Below are positions 1 to 10,755 of a stretch of DNA of 64,000 bases, in pieces (position 1 is the stretch's first letter; each line of letters opens with the position of its first letter). Location of the stretch: NCBI RefSeq assembly GCF_041276405.1, contig NZ_JBGGGT010000002.1, positions 434,001 to 498,000 of the forward strand, given 5' to 3'. Below the pieces are notes generated by a model that was given only the letters and a program-made list of their open reading frames with translations, made no database searches and was not told where the DNA came from. Source of the stretch: Microvirga sp. TS319 (lineage in GTDB: Bacteria; Pseudomonadota; Alphaproteobacteria; Rhizobiales; Beijerinckiaceae). The position numbers were made by a program, and so were the translations under genes.

Positions 1-187
1 AATCTATGCCGAGCGTTTCGCCGATCCGGACGGGCGGATCCCGGCGACGTTCGAGATCATCTGGCTCTCCGGCTGGGTGCCGCACGAGAGCCAGCAGAAG
101 CCGCTCCGTCCCGGCTCCGCCAAGATGCGGCTCGCGGAGGCTCTGGGCGTGAAAGAAGGAGGGTCCGCGCCGCAACGGAAGGAATGA
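1..187 (+). CDS. C-terminal end of a class I SAM-dependent methyltransferase (5' truncated by the window)
   Basis: An open frame enters from the left edge and stops at TGA 185-187, giving about 61 residues. The segment WLSGWVPHESQQKPLRPGS followed by an Ala/Leu-rich helix resembles the C-terminus of the BioC-like methyltransferases of Hyphomicrobiales. The SAM-binding core lies outside the window, so substrate and start cannot be judged. The family call rests on remembered similarity of this tail only. Confidence 0.55.
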   Translation, partial: IYAERFADPDGRIPATFEIIWLSGWVPHESQQKPLRPGSAKMRLAEALGVKEGGSAPQRKE

Positions 188-264
188 TCTTTCGTAGCGA
201 GGCCCTTTGGCCGTGACCGGACTGCTCTATCTTTGTTCCTGAGAGTCCCTCGGGAGTCCTGCCC

Positions 265-630
265 ATGAAAGAGCCCGGTCCGGATCATCCAATCACGATC
301 ACCCGAAACCCGCACCGCATTCGGGTCATGCTCGGCGGCTTCATCATCGCCGAGACGACGCAGGCGCTGACCCTCCAGGAGGCGACCCTTCCGTCGGTCT
401 TCTACATCCCGAGGCAGGACGTGCGCATGGATCTGCTCGATGCCACCGAACACACGTCCCACTGCCCCTACAAGGGCGACGCCTCGTATTTCACGGTGTC
501 CGGCGGCGGCCTCGTGCGCGAGAACGCGGCCTGGAGCTACGAGGATCCCGCGCCCTCCGTCGCCGCCATCAAGGAGCATGTGGCCTTCTATCCCGAGAAG
601 GTCGACGCGATCGAGGAATTCCGGGACTGA
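265..630 (+). CDS. DUF427 domain-containing protein
   Basis: This 121-residue soluble protein shows the DUF427 pattern: an N-terminal strand with NPHRIRVMLGG, a segment with SVFYIPRQDVRMDLL, then the CPYKGDASYF core around residues 73-82 and a YEDPAP/VAFYPEKVD tail. The family folds as a small beta-barrel. Its biochemical role is not established. The length is typical for the single-domain form. It stands alone between the methyltransferase tail and the alcohol dehydrogenase, on the same strand. The ATG at 265 is the first in the frame that gives a normal N-terminus. Confidence 0.85.
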   Translation: MKEPGPDHPITITRNPHRIRVMLGGFIIAETTQALTLQEATLPSVFYIPRQDVRMDLLDATEHTSHCPYKGDASYFTVSGGGLVRENAAWSYEDPAPSVAAIKEHVAFYPEKVDAIEEFRD

Positions 631-722
631 CAAAAACAGGACAGCCCCCGACCAGCGGTCCAATGCGAGGCTTGCCGTCGCCGCCGCGCCGGGCCACTCT
701 CTTCGTGAAAACGGATGATCCC

Positions 723-1871
723 ATGCCGCCCTTCACGTTCAACACCGCTCCTTCCCTGATTTTCGGCTCCGGCTCCATCGCGCGCATCGGCGAGATCGCG
801 GCGCAGCGGCTGGGGCCCCGGATCGCTCTCGTGACCGATGCCGGGCTGGTGAAGGCGGGGCTGCTCGGGAAGGCCCTCCAGTCCCTCGAAGAGGCAGGGG
901 TCGCGGTCGATGTGTTCGACGGGGTGGTGGCCGATCCGCCCGAGGCCGTCGTGCGCGCGGCCGTCGAGAAGGCGAGAGCCTTCGAGGCGCGGGCGGTGAT
1001 CGGCTTCGGCGGAGGCTCCTCCATCGACGTGGCCAAGCTCGTGGCCCTGCTCGCCACAGGCGACGAGCACCTGTCCGACATCTACGGCGTCGGGGTCGCG
1101 AAAGGCCCCAGGCTACCGCTTCTCGCGGTTCCCACCACGGCGGGCACCGGATCGGAGGTGACGCCGATCTCCATCGTCACCACCGGCGCGCACGAGAAGA
1201 AGGGCGTGGTGTCCCCCCTCATCATTCCCGACATCGCGCTCCTCGATCCGGATCTGACCCTGAACCTGCCGTCGGCCGTGACGGCGGCGACGGGCATCGA
1301 CGCGATGGTCCATGCCATCGAGGCCTATACCTCCACGAGCGCCAACAACAATCCCGTCTCGAAGGTGCTCGCGAAAGAGGCGCTGAGGCTCCTCGGGCGC
1401 AACATCGAGCGGGCCGTCCACCACGGCCAGGACGGGGAGGCGCGGGCGGCGATGCTCCTCGGATCCATGCTGGCGGGCCAGGCTTTCGCCAATTCGCCCG
1501 TGGCCGCCGTGCATGCGCTCGCCTATCCGGTCGGCGGTCATTTCGGCGTGCCGCACGGCCTTTCCAACGCGCTCGTCCTGCCGCACGTGCTGAGCTTCAA
1601 CGCGGGCGCCTGCGCGGGAGCCTATGAAGAACTCGCGCCGCTCGCCTTTCCGGATCTCGAGGAGCGTGGAAGCGCCGATGTCTTCGTCGAGGCGGTGGCC
1701 GGACTTTGCGCGAGGGTCGGCCTCCCGCCGCGCCTGCGCGACGTCGGCATCCCGCAGGGGGCTCTGCCGATGCTGGCGGAGGATGCGATGAAGCAGACTC
1801 GCCTGCTCGTGAACAATCCGCGCCCGCTCTCCCTCGGCGACGCGCGCGCCATCTACGAAGCCGCCTGGTGA
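723..1871 (+). CDS. Iron-containing alcohol dehydrogenase
   Basis: This 382-residue protein belongs to the group III, iron-dependent alcohol dehydrogenase family, which oxidises alcohols or reduces aldehydes with NAD(P). The N-terminal Rossmann-like half carries the nucleotide-binding GFGGGSSIDVAK motif near residue 98. The metal-binding half carries DAMVHAIEAYTS and the HALAYPVGGHFGVPHG segment, whose histidines ligate Fe/Zn. I chose the ATG at 723 because MPPFTFNTAPSLIFGSGS is the usual family start; 20 further in-frame residues upstream look non-native. The gene is followed 8 nt later by a thioesterase gene, so the two are probably cotranscribed. The substrate cannot be read from the sequence. 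Confidence 0.9.
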   Translation: MPPFTFNTAPSLIFGSGSIARIGEIAAQRLGPRIALVTDAGLVKAGLLGKALQSLEEAGVAVDVFDGVVADPPEAVVRAAVEKARAFEARAVIGFGGGSSIDVAKLVALLATGDEHLSDIYGVGVAKGPRLPLLAVPTTAGTGSEVTPISIVTTGAHEKKGVVSPLIIPDIALLDPDLTLNLPSAVTAATGIDAMVHAIEAYTSTSANNNPVSKVLAKEALRLLGRNIERAVHHGQDGEARAAMLLGSMLAGQAFANSPVAAVHALAYPVGGHFGVPHGLSNALVLPHVLSFNAGACAGAYEELAPLAFPDLEERGSADVFVEAVAGLCARVGLPPRLRDVGIPQGALPMLAEDAMKQTRLLVNNPRPLSLGDARAIYEAAW

Positions 1872-1879
1872 GCAGCACC

Positions 1880-2314
1880 ATGTCCGAACGTCCCGTGCGG
1901 CTGACCCGCTCCGCCTTCAGGCTGTTTCGCCCCATCGCCACGCGCTGGATGGACAATGACGTCTACGGGCACGTGAACAACGTGCATTACTATTCCTATT
2001 TCGACAGCGCAGTGAATGCCTGGCTCGTCGAGGAGGAACTGCTCGATATCGGGACGAGCCCGGTGATCGGGCTCGTGGTGGAATCGGGCTGCACCTATTT
2101 CGAGAGCGTCGCCTTTCCCGAACGGCTGGAGGCCGGCATCGCCGTCGCCCATCTCGGCCGCTCGTCGGTGCGCTACCTGATCGGCATCTTCAAGGAGGGA
2201 GCCGAGATCGCGGCGGCGCAGGGCCATTTCGTCCATGTGCACGTGGAGCGGGCGACGCAGCGCCCCGCCGACATTCCCGCGAGGACGCGCGAGGCGCTTA
2301 CGCGGCTCGCCTGA
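1880..2314 (+). CDS. Acyl-CoA thioesterase, 4HBT/hotdog fold
   Basis: This 144-residue hotdog-fold protein is of the 4-hydroxybenzoyl-CoA thioesterase/YbgC type. The motif RWMDNDVYGHVNNVHYYSYFDSA near residues 20-42 contains the catalytic aspartate (D-x-Y-G-H-V-N-N). The family hydrolyses acyl-CoA thioesters in the cytoplasm. Start ATG 1880 lies 8 nt after the alcohol dehydrogenase stop, suggesting one transcript. Its 3' end overlaps the convergent exporter gene by 17 nt. The acyl substrate is unknown. Confidence 0.88.
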   Translation: MSERPVRLTRSAFRLFRPIATRWMDNDVYGHVNNVHYYSYFDSAVNAWLVEEELLDIGTSPVIGLVVESGCTYFESVAFPERLEAGIAVAHLGRSSVRYLIGIFKEGAEIAAAQGHFVHVHVERATQRPADIPARTREALTRLA

Positions 2315-3224
2315 GCCGGCCCGTGAAGGACACGAGGGCGACGCCCGACAGCACCACCGCGCCGCCGAACAATTCGCGCAGGCCCACGCTCTCGTTCAGG
2401 AACAGGACCGCGAGCAGGATGGTCCAGACCGGCCCGAGGTAGCTCACCATGGAGGCCCGCGTCGGCCCCGTGCGCCGGATCAGGTACATGAAGAGCAGGA
2501 TCGGCAAGGCGGTCGACATGACGCCGAGCGCCAGGAGAGGCGCAAGATGCGACGGCACGGGCGCGAAGGCCACGGGGCCGGCGATCAGCAGCGCGAGGAG
2601 CGTCGCCGCCGTGCCGGAGCCGATCTGCTGGCCGAGCGCCATGCGCGCCGGGTCCACGTTTCGGACGGTGCGCACATAGACATTCGCCGCCCCATAGCTG
2701 CAGGCGACCAGCACCATGGCGGCTATTCCGAGGGGGCTGATCCCGCTGTCGGGCAGGGCCGCCGGGCCGATGAGGATGCCCATGCCGACAAAGCCCACGA
2801 GAACGCCGAGGAGCCGCTGCGGGCTCAGCCGCTCCTCCGCGAACAGCAGGTGGGACACGATCGTGACGATCAGCGGGGAGGAGGCCTGGATCATCGCGGC
2901 GGGCGCGGTGTCGATCTGCGTCAGCGCATAGGCCACGAGGACGTTCGGAAGCCAGCCGTTGAAGGTGCCGAGAAAGGCCCAGACCCGCAGCTCATGGCGC
3001 TGCGGCAGGATGGTCTTGCCCTGGGCCAGGAACCATGCGGCCAGGGATGCCGCTCCGATCAGCCCGCGCATGGCGGCCAGCACGAACGGGTTCAGGTTTC
3101 CGCTCAGCTTCACGAACAGGAGCGCGCTGCCCCACAGGAAGGAGCAGACGAGCAGATTGGAGAGAATGAAGGCCGGAGACGGGGCTGGGGGCGATGAAGC
3201 CGCCTCGGCGGTTTGGGACGACAT
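2298..3224 (-). CDS. EamA/DMT-family transporter
   Basis: This 308-residue inner-membrane protein has about ten hydrophobic segments in two EamA repeats. The conserved second-repeat signature YLGPVWTILLAVLFLNESVG is near residues 260-280. DMT carriers export small metabolites such as amino acids. No residue identifies the substrate. The N-terminus MSSQTAEAASSPPAP is polar, with the first helix starting near residue 20. The gene lies 9 nt upstream of mutT on the minus strand's map order, and its 3' end overlaps the convergent thioesterase gene by 17 nt. Confidence 0.9.
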   Translation of the reverse strand: MSSQTAEAASSPPAPSPAFILSNLLVCSFLWGSALLFVKLSGNLNPFVLAAMRGLIGAASLAAWFLAQGKTILPQRHELRVWAFLGTFNGWLPNVLVAYALTQIDTAPAAMIQASSPLIVTIVSHLLFAEERLSPQRLLGVLVGFVGMGILIGPAALPDSGISPLGIAAMVLVACSYGAANVYVRTVRNVDPARMALGQQIGSGTAATLLALLIAGPVAFAPVPSHLAPLLALGVMSTALPILLFMYLIRRTGPTRASMVSYLGPVWTILLAVLFLNESVGLRELFGGAVVLSGVALVSFTGRLRRAA

Positions 3225-3233
3225 GGATGGGCC

Positions 3234-3647
3234 TTACGATCTGAGAAGATCGAGAAGGAAGGGGATCAGCGGCTCATCTGCGGGCGGCATCGGATAGCTG
3301 CGCAGCTCCTGCGGCTTGACCCACTTCAGAGCCTGACCCTCCATGGATTGCACGAAGCCCTCCCAGCGGCGGCAGATGTAGAGCGGCATCAGGAGGTGGA
3401 AGTTCTCGTAGGCGTGGCTCGCGAAGGTGAGCGGCGCGAGACACGGCTCCTTCACGGTGATGCCGAGCTCCTCCTGAAGCTCGCGGATCAGGGTCTCCTC
3501 CGGCCGCTCGCCGGGCTCCACCTTGCCGCCCGGAAACTCCCACAATCCAGCAAGCTGCTTTCCCTCGGGCCGCTGGGCCAGAAGGATGCGGTTGTCCGTG
3601 TCGATCAGCGCGACCGCGACAACGAGGGTGAGTTTGAGCGGCTGCAT
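3234..3647 (-). CDS. mutT: 8-oxo-dGTP pyrophosphohydrolase (Nudix)
   Basis: This 137-residue Nudix hydrolase carries a complete Nudix box at residues 40-63 (G-x5-E-x7-REL-x-EE-x-GI). The N-terminal segment VVAVALID and the RPEGKQLAGLWEFPGGK context are typical of MutT, which sanitises 8-oxo-dGTP to 8-oxo-dGMP. It follows argJ by 12 nt on the same strand and is followed at once by the EamA gene, so argJ-mutT-eamA probably form one operon. The argJ-mutT pairing next to secA is familiar from Hyphomicrobiales. Confidence 0.93.
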   Translation of the reverse strand: MQPLKLTLVVAVALIDTDNRILLAQRPEGKQLAGLWEFPGGKVEPGERPEETLIRELQEELGITVKEPCLAPLTFASHAYENFHLLMPLYICRRWEGFVQSMEGQALKWVKPQELRSYPMPPADEPLIPFLLDLLRS

Positions 3648-3659
3648 GGCTCCTGGGCC

Positions 3660-4901
3660 TCAGCTCCGGTAATCGCCGTTGATTTCCACATAGGCCTTGG
3701 TGAGATCGCAGGTCCAGGCCGTGGCCTCGCCGCGTCCGAGGCCGAGATCGACCCGGATCGTGATCTCGTCGCCTTTCATGTAGGCCGAGGTTTTGGCCTC
3801 GCTGTAGTCCGGATCGCGCGCGCCCTTCACGGCCACGCGGATGTCGCCGAACCAGATGGCGAGCTTGTCGCGCTCGGCCGGCTCGCCTGCCTTGCCCACG
3901 GCCATGACCACGCGGCCCCAGTTGGCGTCCTCGCCGGCCACTGCCGTCTTCACGAGCGGGGAATTGGCGATCGCCATGGCGATGCGCTTGGCCGAGGTCG
4001 CGCCCGTCGCACCCGTCACCTTCACGGTCACGAACTTGCGCGCGCCCTCGCCGTCGCGGGCGACCTGCTGGGCGAGGTCGCTGAGCAGGCCCTCGAGCGC
4101 CGCGCGGAATTCCTTCAGGCGCCGGTCGCTCGGCAGCGAGATCGCGGGCGCTCCGCGCTTGGCCGCAGCGCCGGTCGCGAAGAAGAGCAGGGTGTCGGAG
4201 GTCGAGGTGTCGCTGTCCACCGTCACGCAGTTGAAGCTCTTGTCGGCGCCCTTCTTGAGCAGGGCCTGGAGGACGGGAGCGGCGATCGGCGCGTCTGTGA
4301 AGATGAAGGAGAGCATGGTTGCCATGTCGGGCGCGATCATGCCCGCGCCCTTGGCGATGCCGTTGATCGTCACCTCGACGCCGCCGATGGTGGCCGTGCG
4401 GGTCGCGACCTTCGGGAAGGTGTCCGTGGTCATGATGGCCTTCGCGGCGTCGAGCCAGGCCGAGGGCTTCGCCTTCTTCTCGCAGGCCTCCAGCACGCCC
4501 TGGAACTTCGACGCGTCGAGCGGCTCGCCGATCACGCCCGTGGAGGCGATGAACACCTGGGAGGCACGGCAGCCCGCGGCCTCGGCGGCGATCTCGGCCG
4601 TGAGCTTCACCGCCTCGGAGCCCTTCTTGCCGGTGAATGCATTGGCATTGCCGGAATTCACCACGAGCGCGCGGGCCGTGCCCTTGGCCAGGTTCTTGCG
4701 GCACCAGTCGACGGGAGCCGAGGGGCATTTGGAGCGCGTGAACACGCCCGCCACGGTCGTTTCCTTGGGCAGGGTCACGTAGAGCACGTCCGTCCGGTTC
4801 TTGTATCGGATCCCTGCCTCCGCCGTGGCCAGCCGGACTCCGTCGATGGCGGGCAGGCTGGGGAACGTCTTGGGCGCGAGCGGGGACATTGTCTTGGACA
4901 T
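3660..4901 (-). CDS. argJ: Bifunctional glutamate N-acetyltransferase / ornithine acetyltransferase
   Basis: This 413-residue ArgJ makes N-acetylglutamate and recycles the acetyl group from N-acetylornithine in arginine synthesis. The precursor self-cleaves into alpha and beta chains before the nucleophilic threonine, seen here as Thr195 in the [11 protein letters not shown] motif. Other family motifs are [11 protein letters not shown] (residues 81-91) and ASTGVIGE (119-126). The upstream frame is open for 25 more residues, but [21 protein letters not shown] is the usual start, hence ATG at 4901. The enzyme is cytoplasmic. It is probably the first gene of the argJ-mutT-eamA run. Confidence 0.95.
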   Translation of the reverse strand: MSKTMSPLAPKTFPSLPAIDGVRLATAEAGIRYKNRTDVLYVTLPKETTVAGVFTRSKCPSAPVDWCRKNLAKGTARALVVNSGNANAFTGKKGSEAVKLTAEIAAEAAGCRASQVFIASTGVIGEPLDASKFQGVLEACEKKAKPSAWLDAAKAIMTTDTFPKVATRTATIGGVEVTINGIAKGAGMIAPDMATMLSFIFTDAPIAAPVLQALLKKGADKSFNCVTVDSDTSTSDTLLFFATGAAAKRGAPAISLPSDRRLKEFRAALEGLLSDLAQQVARDGEGARKFVTVKVTGATGATSAKRIAMAIANSPLVKTAVAGEDANWGRVVMAVGKAGEPAERDKLAIWFGDIRVAVKGARDPDYSEAKTSAYMKGDEITIRVDLGLGRGEATAWTCDLTKAYVEINGDYRS

Positions 4902-5054
4902 GCGGGCTCTCAGAAGGTGAGCGGATGGAACACTGTTAGGAACCGCGACCTGTGGTTTTTTAAGGCTTTTTGTCAAGTCAAAGCTGCACGGGGAGCGGCC
5001 GTGGCGGCAAGGAACGCGGGTGCTGTGCCCTCGTTGACCCGGTCTGCAACCGAT

Positions 5055-5088
5055 GGAGGCTTACACCGATGGAGGCTTACATGGCCGG
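5055..5088 (+). repeat. 16-bp tandem duplication spanning the ribosome binding site and start of the small ORF
   Basis: The unit CCGATGGAGGCTTACA occurs twice in direct succession just before the ATG at 5081. It duplicates the GGAGG ribosome binding site and creates an extra ATG. Positions are approximate to a few bases. Confidence 0.75.
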
Positions 5089-5263
5089 CAAGCACCCCAA
5101 GACGAAGTCCGAGGAGAGGCCGCGCAGCGACCTTGACGTGGACCCTGGAATCGGACGGTCCAAGGGCACCACCATGGCCGGTGAGGATCCGCACAATCTG
5201 GACGGCGGCTCGACCTTCAAGGGCGGCATCGACCCGGACCGCATGGGCCGGACGAACAAGTGA
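5081..5263 (+). CDS. Small hydrophilic protein, 60 aa, unknown function
   Basis: The frame encodes 60 residues rich in charge, Gly and Pro, with no membrane segment or cysteine: MAGKHPKTKSEERPRSD followed by DPGIGRSKGTTMAGEDPHN and GIDPDRMGRTNK. It looks like an intrinsically disordered small protein of a type seen in Hyphomicrobiales; I assign no function. ATG 5081 is preceded by GGAGG at a good distance. That ribosome binding site lies in a 16-bp tandem duplication, so a second GGAGG/ATG combination occurs in frame at 5069. It is isolated between argJ and the parvulin gene. Confidence 0.6.
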   Translation: MAGKHPKTKSEERPRSDLDVDPGIGRSKGTTMAGEDPHNLDGGSTFKGGIDPDRMGRTNK

Positions 5264-5319
5264 CGGCCGCAATTGCTGCAACGAGATGGAGGTTTCGCTG
5301 ACGGCCTCACTCCTTTATC

Positions 5320-5402
5320 CCCGGACCTGGTCCGGGAAGCCACGGCTTTGACGGCTGCGGTTGTGAAGACGGGGATGGCCGGGACAAGCCCGGCCATGAC
5401 GA
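5320..5402. repeat. Composite intergenic palindromic repeat (CCCGGACC / GGCCGGGACAAGCCC type)
   Basis: The stretch holds an 8-bp inverted repeat CCCGGACC-T-GGTCCGGG (5320-5336), then GATGGCCGGGACAAGCCC continuing into CGGCCATGAC. The second part recurs at 52861-52893 on the opposite strand. Such sequences are common intergenic repeats in rhizobial genomes. No gene is visible here. Confidence 0.7.
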
Positions 5403-5415
5403 AATGGAGCCTGAA

Positions 5416-5445
5416 ACAAAAAAGGCGGCCCGAGGGCCGCCCTTT
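5416..5445 (-). terminator. Rho-independent terminator of the parvulin gene
   Basis: Read on the minus strand, GGGCGGCCC-TCG-GGCCGCC is followed by TTTTTT, about 20 nt after the stop of the peptidyl-prolyl isomerase gene. This is a classic intrinsic terminator. Confidence 0.88.
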
Positions 5446-5465
5446 GGATGTCTGAGCCGGCGTTC

Positions 5466-6362
5466 CTACTGCTTCTTCTGCTCGACCAGGTTGCCCTTGT
5501 CGTCCAGCCGTTCGATCTTGGCGTCCTTGCGCAGGCCCGTGATGAGGTCCTGCTGCGCCTTCCGGCCGAGATAGGACTCGACCTGATCCTTGGTTTCATC
5601 GAAGCTCGGCACCGGCTTGGTGCGCTTCTCCTCCACCTTGATCACGTGCCAGCCGAACTGGCTCTTCACGGGCTCGGAGATCTGACCCGGCTCGAGCTTG
5701 AAGGCGGCTTCGGCGAAGGGCTCGACCATGCGGTCCTTGGTGAAGAAGCCGAGATCGCCGCCGTCGGTCTTGGAGCCGGGATCCTTGGAGACCTCGCCCG
5801 CGACCTTGGCGAAATCCTCGCCACCCTTCACGCGGTCATAAGCCTTCTTGGCCTCTTCCTCGCTATCGACGAGAATGTGGCGGGCACGCACCTCCTGCTC
5901 GGCGGGCAGGCCCTTGATGGTCTCGTCGTAGAGCTTGCGGGCGGCTTCGGGGTTTACGGCCTTCTTGGCAGTCTGATCGAGATACGCGTCCAGGAGGGTT
6001 TTGTCCCGGTTATAGGCGAGCTTACGGGCGAAATCCGCACCGCTGCCGACCTTGGCGGCTTCGGCGGCCTTGGCGCCGAGCTTCAGGTCGATCAGGTAGC
6101 CTATCAGAAGCTCACGCTTCTGCTCGTCGGGCACGTTCGGCATCTGCAGGGCGGGATCCTCGGCCGCGACCGCGAGATCCCCTTCGGTAATCTCCATGCC
6201 GTTCACCCGGGCGACCACCTTGGAGGGGTCCACGGCTGGCACGGCGGCCGGCGAGGTTGCCGGGGACGAGGCCGGGGGCGTCTGGGCGAAGGCGGCCCCG
6301 GCCATCAGGGGCAGGGCGACTCCAAAGGCGAGAAGGCTTTTACGTACCGGGAGTGAAGACAT
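5466..6362 (-). CDS. Periplasmic parvulin-type peptidyl-prolyl cis-trans isomerase
   Basis: This 298-residue exported foldase starts with a clear signal peptide (MSSLPVRKSLLAFGVALPLM, cleavage after GAAFA near residue 26). A SurA/PrsA-like N-terminal chaperone region follows (VVARVNGMEITEGDL). The parvulin PPIase domain spans roughly residues 165-265, with RARHILV, GGDLGFF and PVKSQFGWHVIKV. It isomerises prolyl bonds of exported proteins. ATG 6362 was chosen because the open frame upstream encodes no plausible signal peptide and AGAGGA precedes this ATG by 6 nt. It is divergent from secA across about 250 nt, a functional pairing of export and folding. Confidence 0.93.
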   Translation of the reverse strand: MSSLPVRKSLLAFGVALPLMAGAAFAQTPPASSPATSPAAVPAVDPSKVVARVNGMEITEGDLAVAAEDPALQMPNVPDEQKRELLIGYLIDLKLGAKAAEAAKVGSGADFARKLAYNRDKTLLDAYLDQTAKKAVNPEAARKLYDETIKGLPAEQEVRARHILVDSEEEAKKAYDRVKGGEDFAKVAGEVSKDPGSKTDGGDLGFFTKDRMVEPFAEAAFKLEPGQISEPVKSQFGWHVIKVEEKRTKPVPSFDETKDQVESYLGRKAQQDLITGLRKDAKIERLDDKGNLVEQKKQ

Positions 6363-6614
6363 GTCGGATCCTCTGGTGGGCTGACTGAGCCCATGGACAG
6401 CAAGTTCAGATGGCTCAACCTGTTTACGTTTGCAAGCGATGGCATAATTATGCCACAGCATGCCGCAGAGCGCGGCCTTTTTCCGGGCCCGTTCGCGGAG
6501 TCTTAGGCTGCGCCGTTCCGGCGCGGTCTTTAAGATGCGCATCCGCATAATTAGGTCTATAAGGCGGCCCCAATGCCCCTTATCTCCTGGAATCTGGAAT
6601 TCTGAAGGCTCTCG

Positions 6615-9428
<2,814 letters not shown>

Positions 9429-9443
9429 AGCCGAACCATCGAG

Positions 9444-9472
9444 AAAGCCCGCCGAACCGGCGGGCTTTCTGC
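9444..9472 (+). terminator. Rho-independent terminator after secA
   Basis: AAAGCCCGCC-GAACC-GGCGGGCTTT followed by CTGCTTTCT starts 16 nt after the secA stop. The stem is a perfect 10-bp inverted repeat. Confidence 0.88.
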
Positions 9473-9535
9473 TTTCTCGGTGCGCCTCCGCCGCCATTCC
9501 CGCGCGGGTAGGGATGCACATCCGCGCTATACCTG

Positions 9536-9638
9536 GAGCCTCGAATTGATCCCAAAGGTGGAATCCACTTTTGGCTCCGATGCCCAACGCCATAGGCTTG
9601 CCGCATCGGATGTGGGTTCGATTGCATGCCCGATGCTG
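9536..9638. repeat. Degenerate RIME-like element, two partial palindromes
   Basis: The first part (9536-9583) contains ATCCCAAAGGTGGAATCCAC, then TTTTGGCTCCGATGC, a form of the A-type palindrome. The second (9603-9638) is GCATCGGATGTG continuing to GCCCGATGC and resembles the extra module at 19404-19441. It lies between secA and the convergent oxygenase gene. Confidence 0.7.
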
Positions 9639-9686
9639 GAGATGCGGTTGGGCCCGACCAGGACGCGACGGGCGGTCGCGCTGCCG

Positions 9687-10604
9687 TCACCGGCGGTAGA
9701 GATAGTCGTCGGGAAGGCCGAGGCGGCGGCAGGACTGGACGGCGGGCGAGGACGGCAGGACGAGCCGGTCGGCCGTCCGAGCCATGGTGTGGATGAAGGC
9801 ACGCTCGAATGCATTGAGGCTCCAGCGCTCCTCGAGACCGAGCCGTTCGCGCACCCAGGGAGGCAGGATCTCGACGGCGGCCTTGAGCAGCACCCTTTGC
9901 AGGGGACGCGCCGGGGCGGGGAGGATCGGGGCCCGCCTCATGATCTCCAGAAATTCGAACACGATGGGCGAGGGAACGATCCTCGTTCTCATCGCTTCGA
10001 ACAGGCCGTCGAGCTCCTCCGGCGAGGAAGGAGCTCCTACGGCCCCATAAAGCCGCGCGATCGGTGCGGATTCCACGAACAGCGAACGCCGTTCGCTCGT
10101 GGTCAGGCGCGTCGCATAGGCCTGATAGGCCTGGGTGAAGCCGAAGCCGGCCGTGGCCTGAACCCAGGAGAGCAGGGTTGGATCATTCGCATGATACGGC
10201 TCGCCCTCGCGGGTGCGTCCGACGACGCGGTCATGGCGCCTGACCACGCCCGCGATCATCGCCTCCGCCTTGCTGCGGGGTCCATAGACGGTGATCATCG
10301 CGGCAAGGCCGGTCCGCCGGAGCCGGGTGAGGGGATCCGTCCGAAAGCGGCTGTGCTGCCACACGCCGTCGCGGACGCGCGGCTCGCCGAATTCGAGCAG
10401 GACCGCCGTCACTCCGCCGATGAAGACGCTGACCGGGTTCTTGAAGACGCGCCAGGAAACGGATTGCGCCGGGACCAGGGCGGGCTCAAAGGGCGGAGAC
10501 GAGAAGTCGAAGGTCCGGACAGGCTGCAGGAGCGACCGCGCGAAGCTGTCGATCTGACGCTGCAACAGCTTCGGGACGGCGATGAGACTCGGATCGTCGG
10601 ACAC
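9687..10604 (-). CDS. MpaB/DUF2236-family oxygenase-like protein
   Basis: This protein of 305 residues belongs to the DUF2236 / 'ER-bound oxygenase mpaB' and rubber-oxygenase (Lcp) superfamily of heme-containing alpha-helical proteins. Recognisable parts are the SVSWRVFKNPVSVFIGGVTA entry segment, a GVWQHSRFRTDP segment, and the conserved HDRVVGRTREGEPYHANDP region followed by LLSWVQAT, which holds family histidines. The start is probably GTG 10604: GGAGG sits 6 nt upstream in the sense direction. An ATG at 10682 would add 26 residues encoded partly by a repeat remnant. No signal peptide is seen. The substrate is unknown. Confidence 0.82.
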   Translation of the reverse strand: MSDDPSLIAVPKLLQRQIDSFARSLLQPVRTFDFSSPPFEPALVPAQSVSWRVFKNPVSVFIGGVTAVLLEFGEPRVRDGVWQHSRFRTDPLTRLRRTGLAAMITVYGPRSKAEAMIAGVVRRHDRVVGRTREGEPYHANDPTLLSWVQATAGFGFTQAYQAYATRLTTSERRSLFVESAPIARLYGAVGAPSSPEELDGLFEAMRTRIVPSPIVFEFLEIMRRAPILPAPARPLQRVLLKAAVEILPPWVRERLGLEERWSLNAFERAFIHTMARTADRLVLPSSPAVQSCRRLGLPDDYLYRR

Positions 10605-10647
10605 GGCAGGCCTCCGATCTTCAATTCGCTCGCAAACGGGAAGTTGC

Positions 10648-10677
10648 CGAGCGCATCTTTTCACGTCCGATGCTCGA
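10648..10677. repeat. RIME-like element fragment
   Basis: The stretch GCGCATCTTTTCACGTCCGA, then TGCTCG, matches only the right half of the A-type palindrome. It appears to be a truncated copy upstream of the oxygenase start. Confidence 0.55.
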
Positions 10678-10707
10678 GCCATGGGAAGCCCGCCGGAGCA
10701 TCCATGG

Positions 10708-10736
10708 AAAAGCCCGCCGAAGGGGCGGGCTTTTAC
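10708..10736 (-). terminator. Rho-independent terminator of the L,D-transpeptidase gene
   Basis: AAAAGCCCGCC-GAAG-GGGCGGGCTTTT forms a perfect stem and, on the minus strand, ends in TTTTCCATGG. It lies about 20 nt beyond the transpeptidase stop at 10756. Confidence 0.8.
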
Positions 10737-10755
10737 ACGAGGTCGTTCGGGCCGG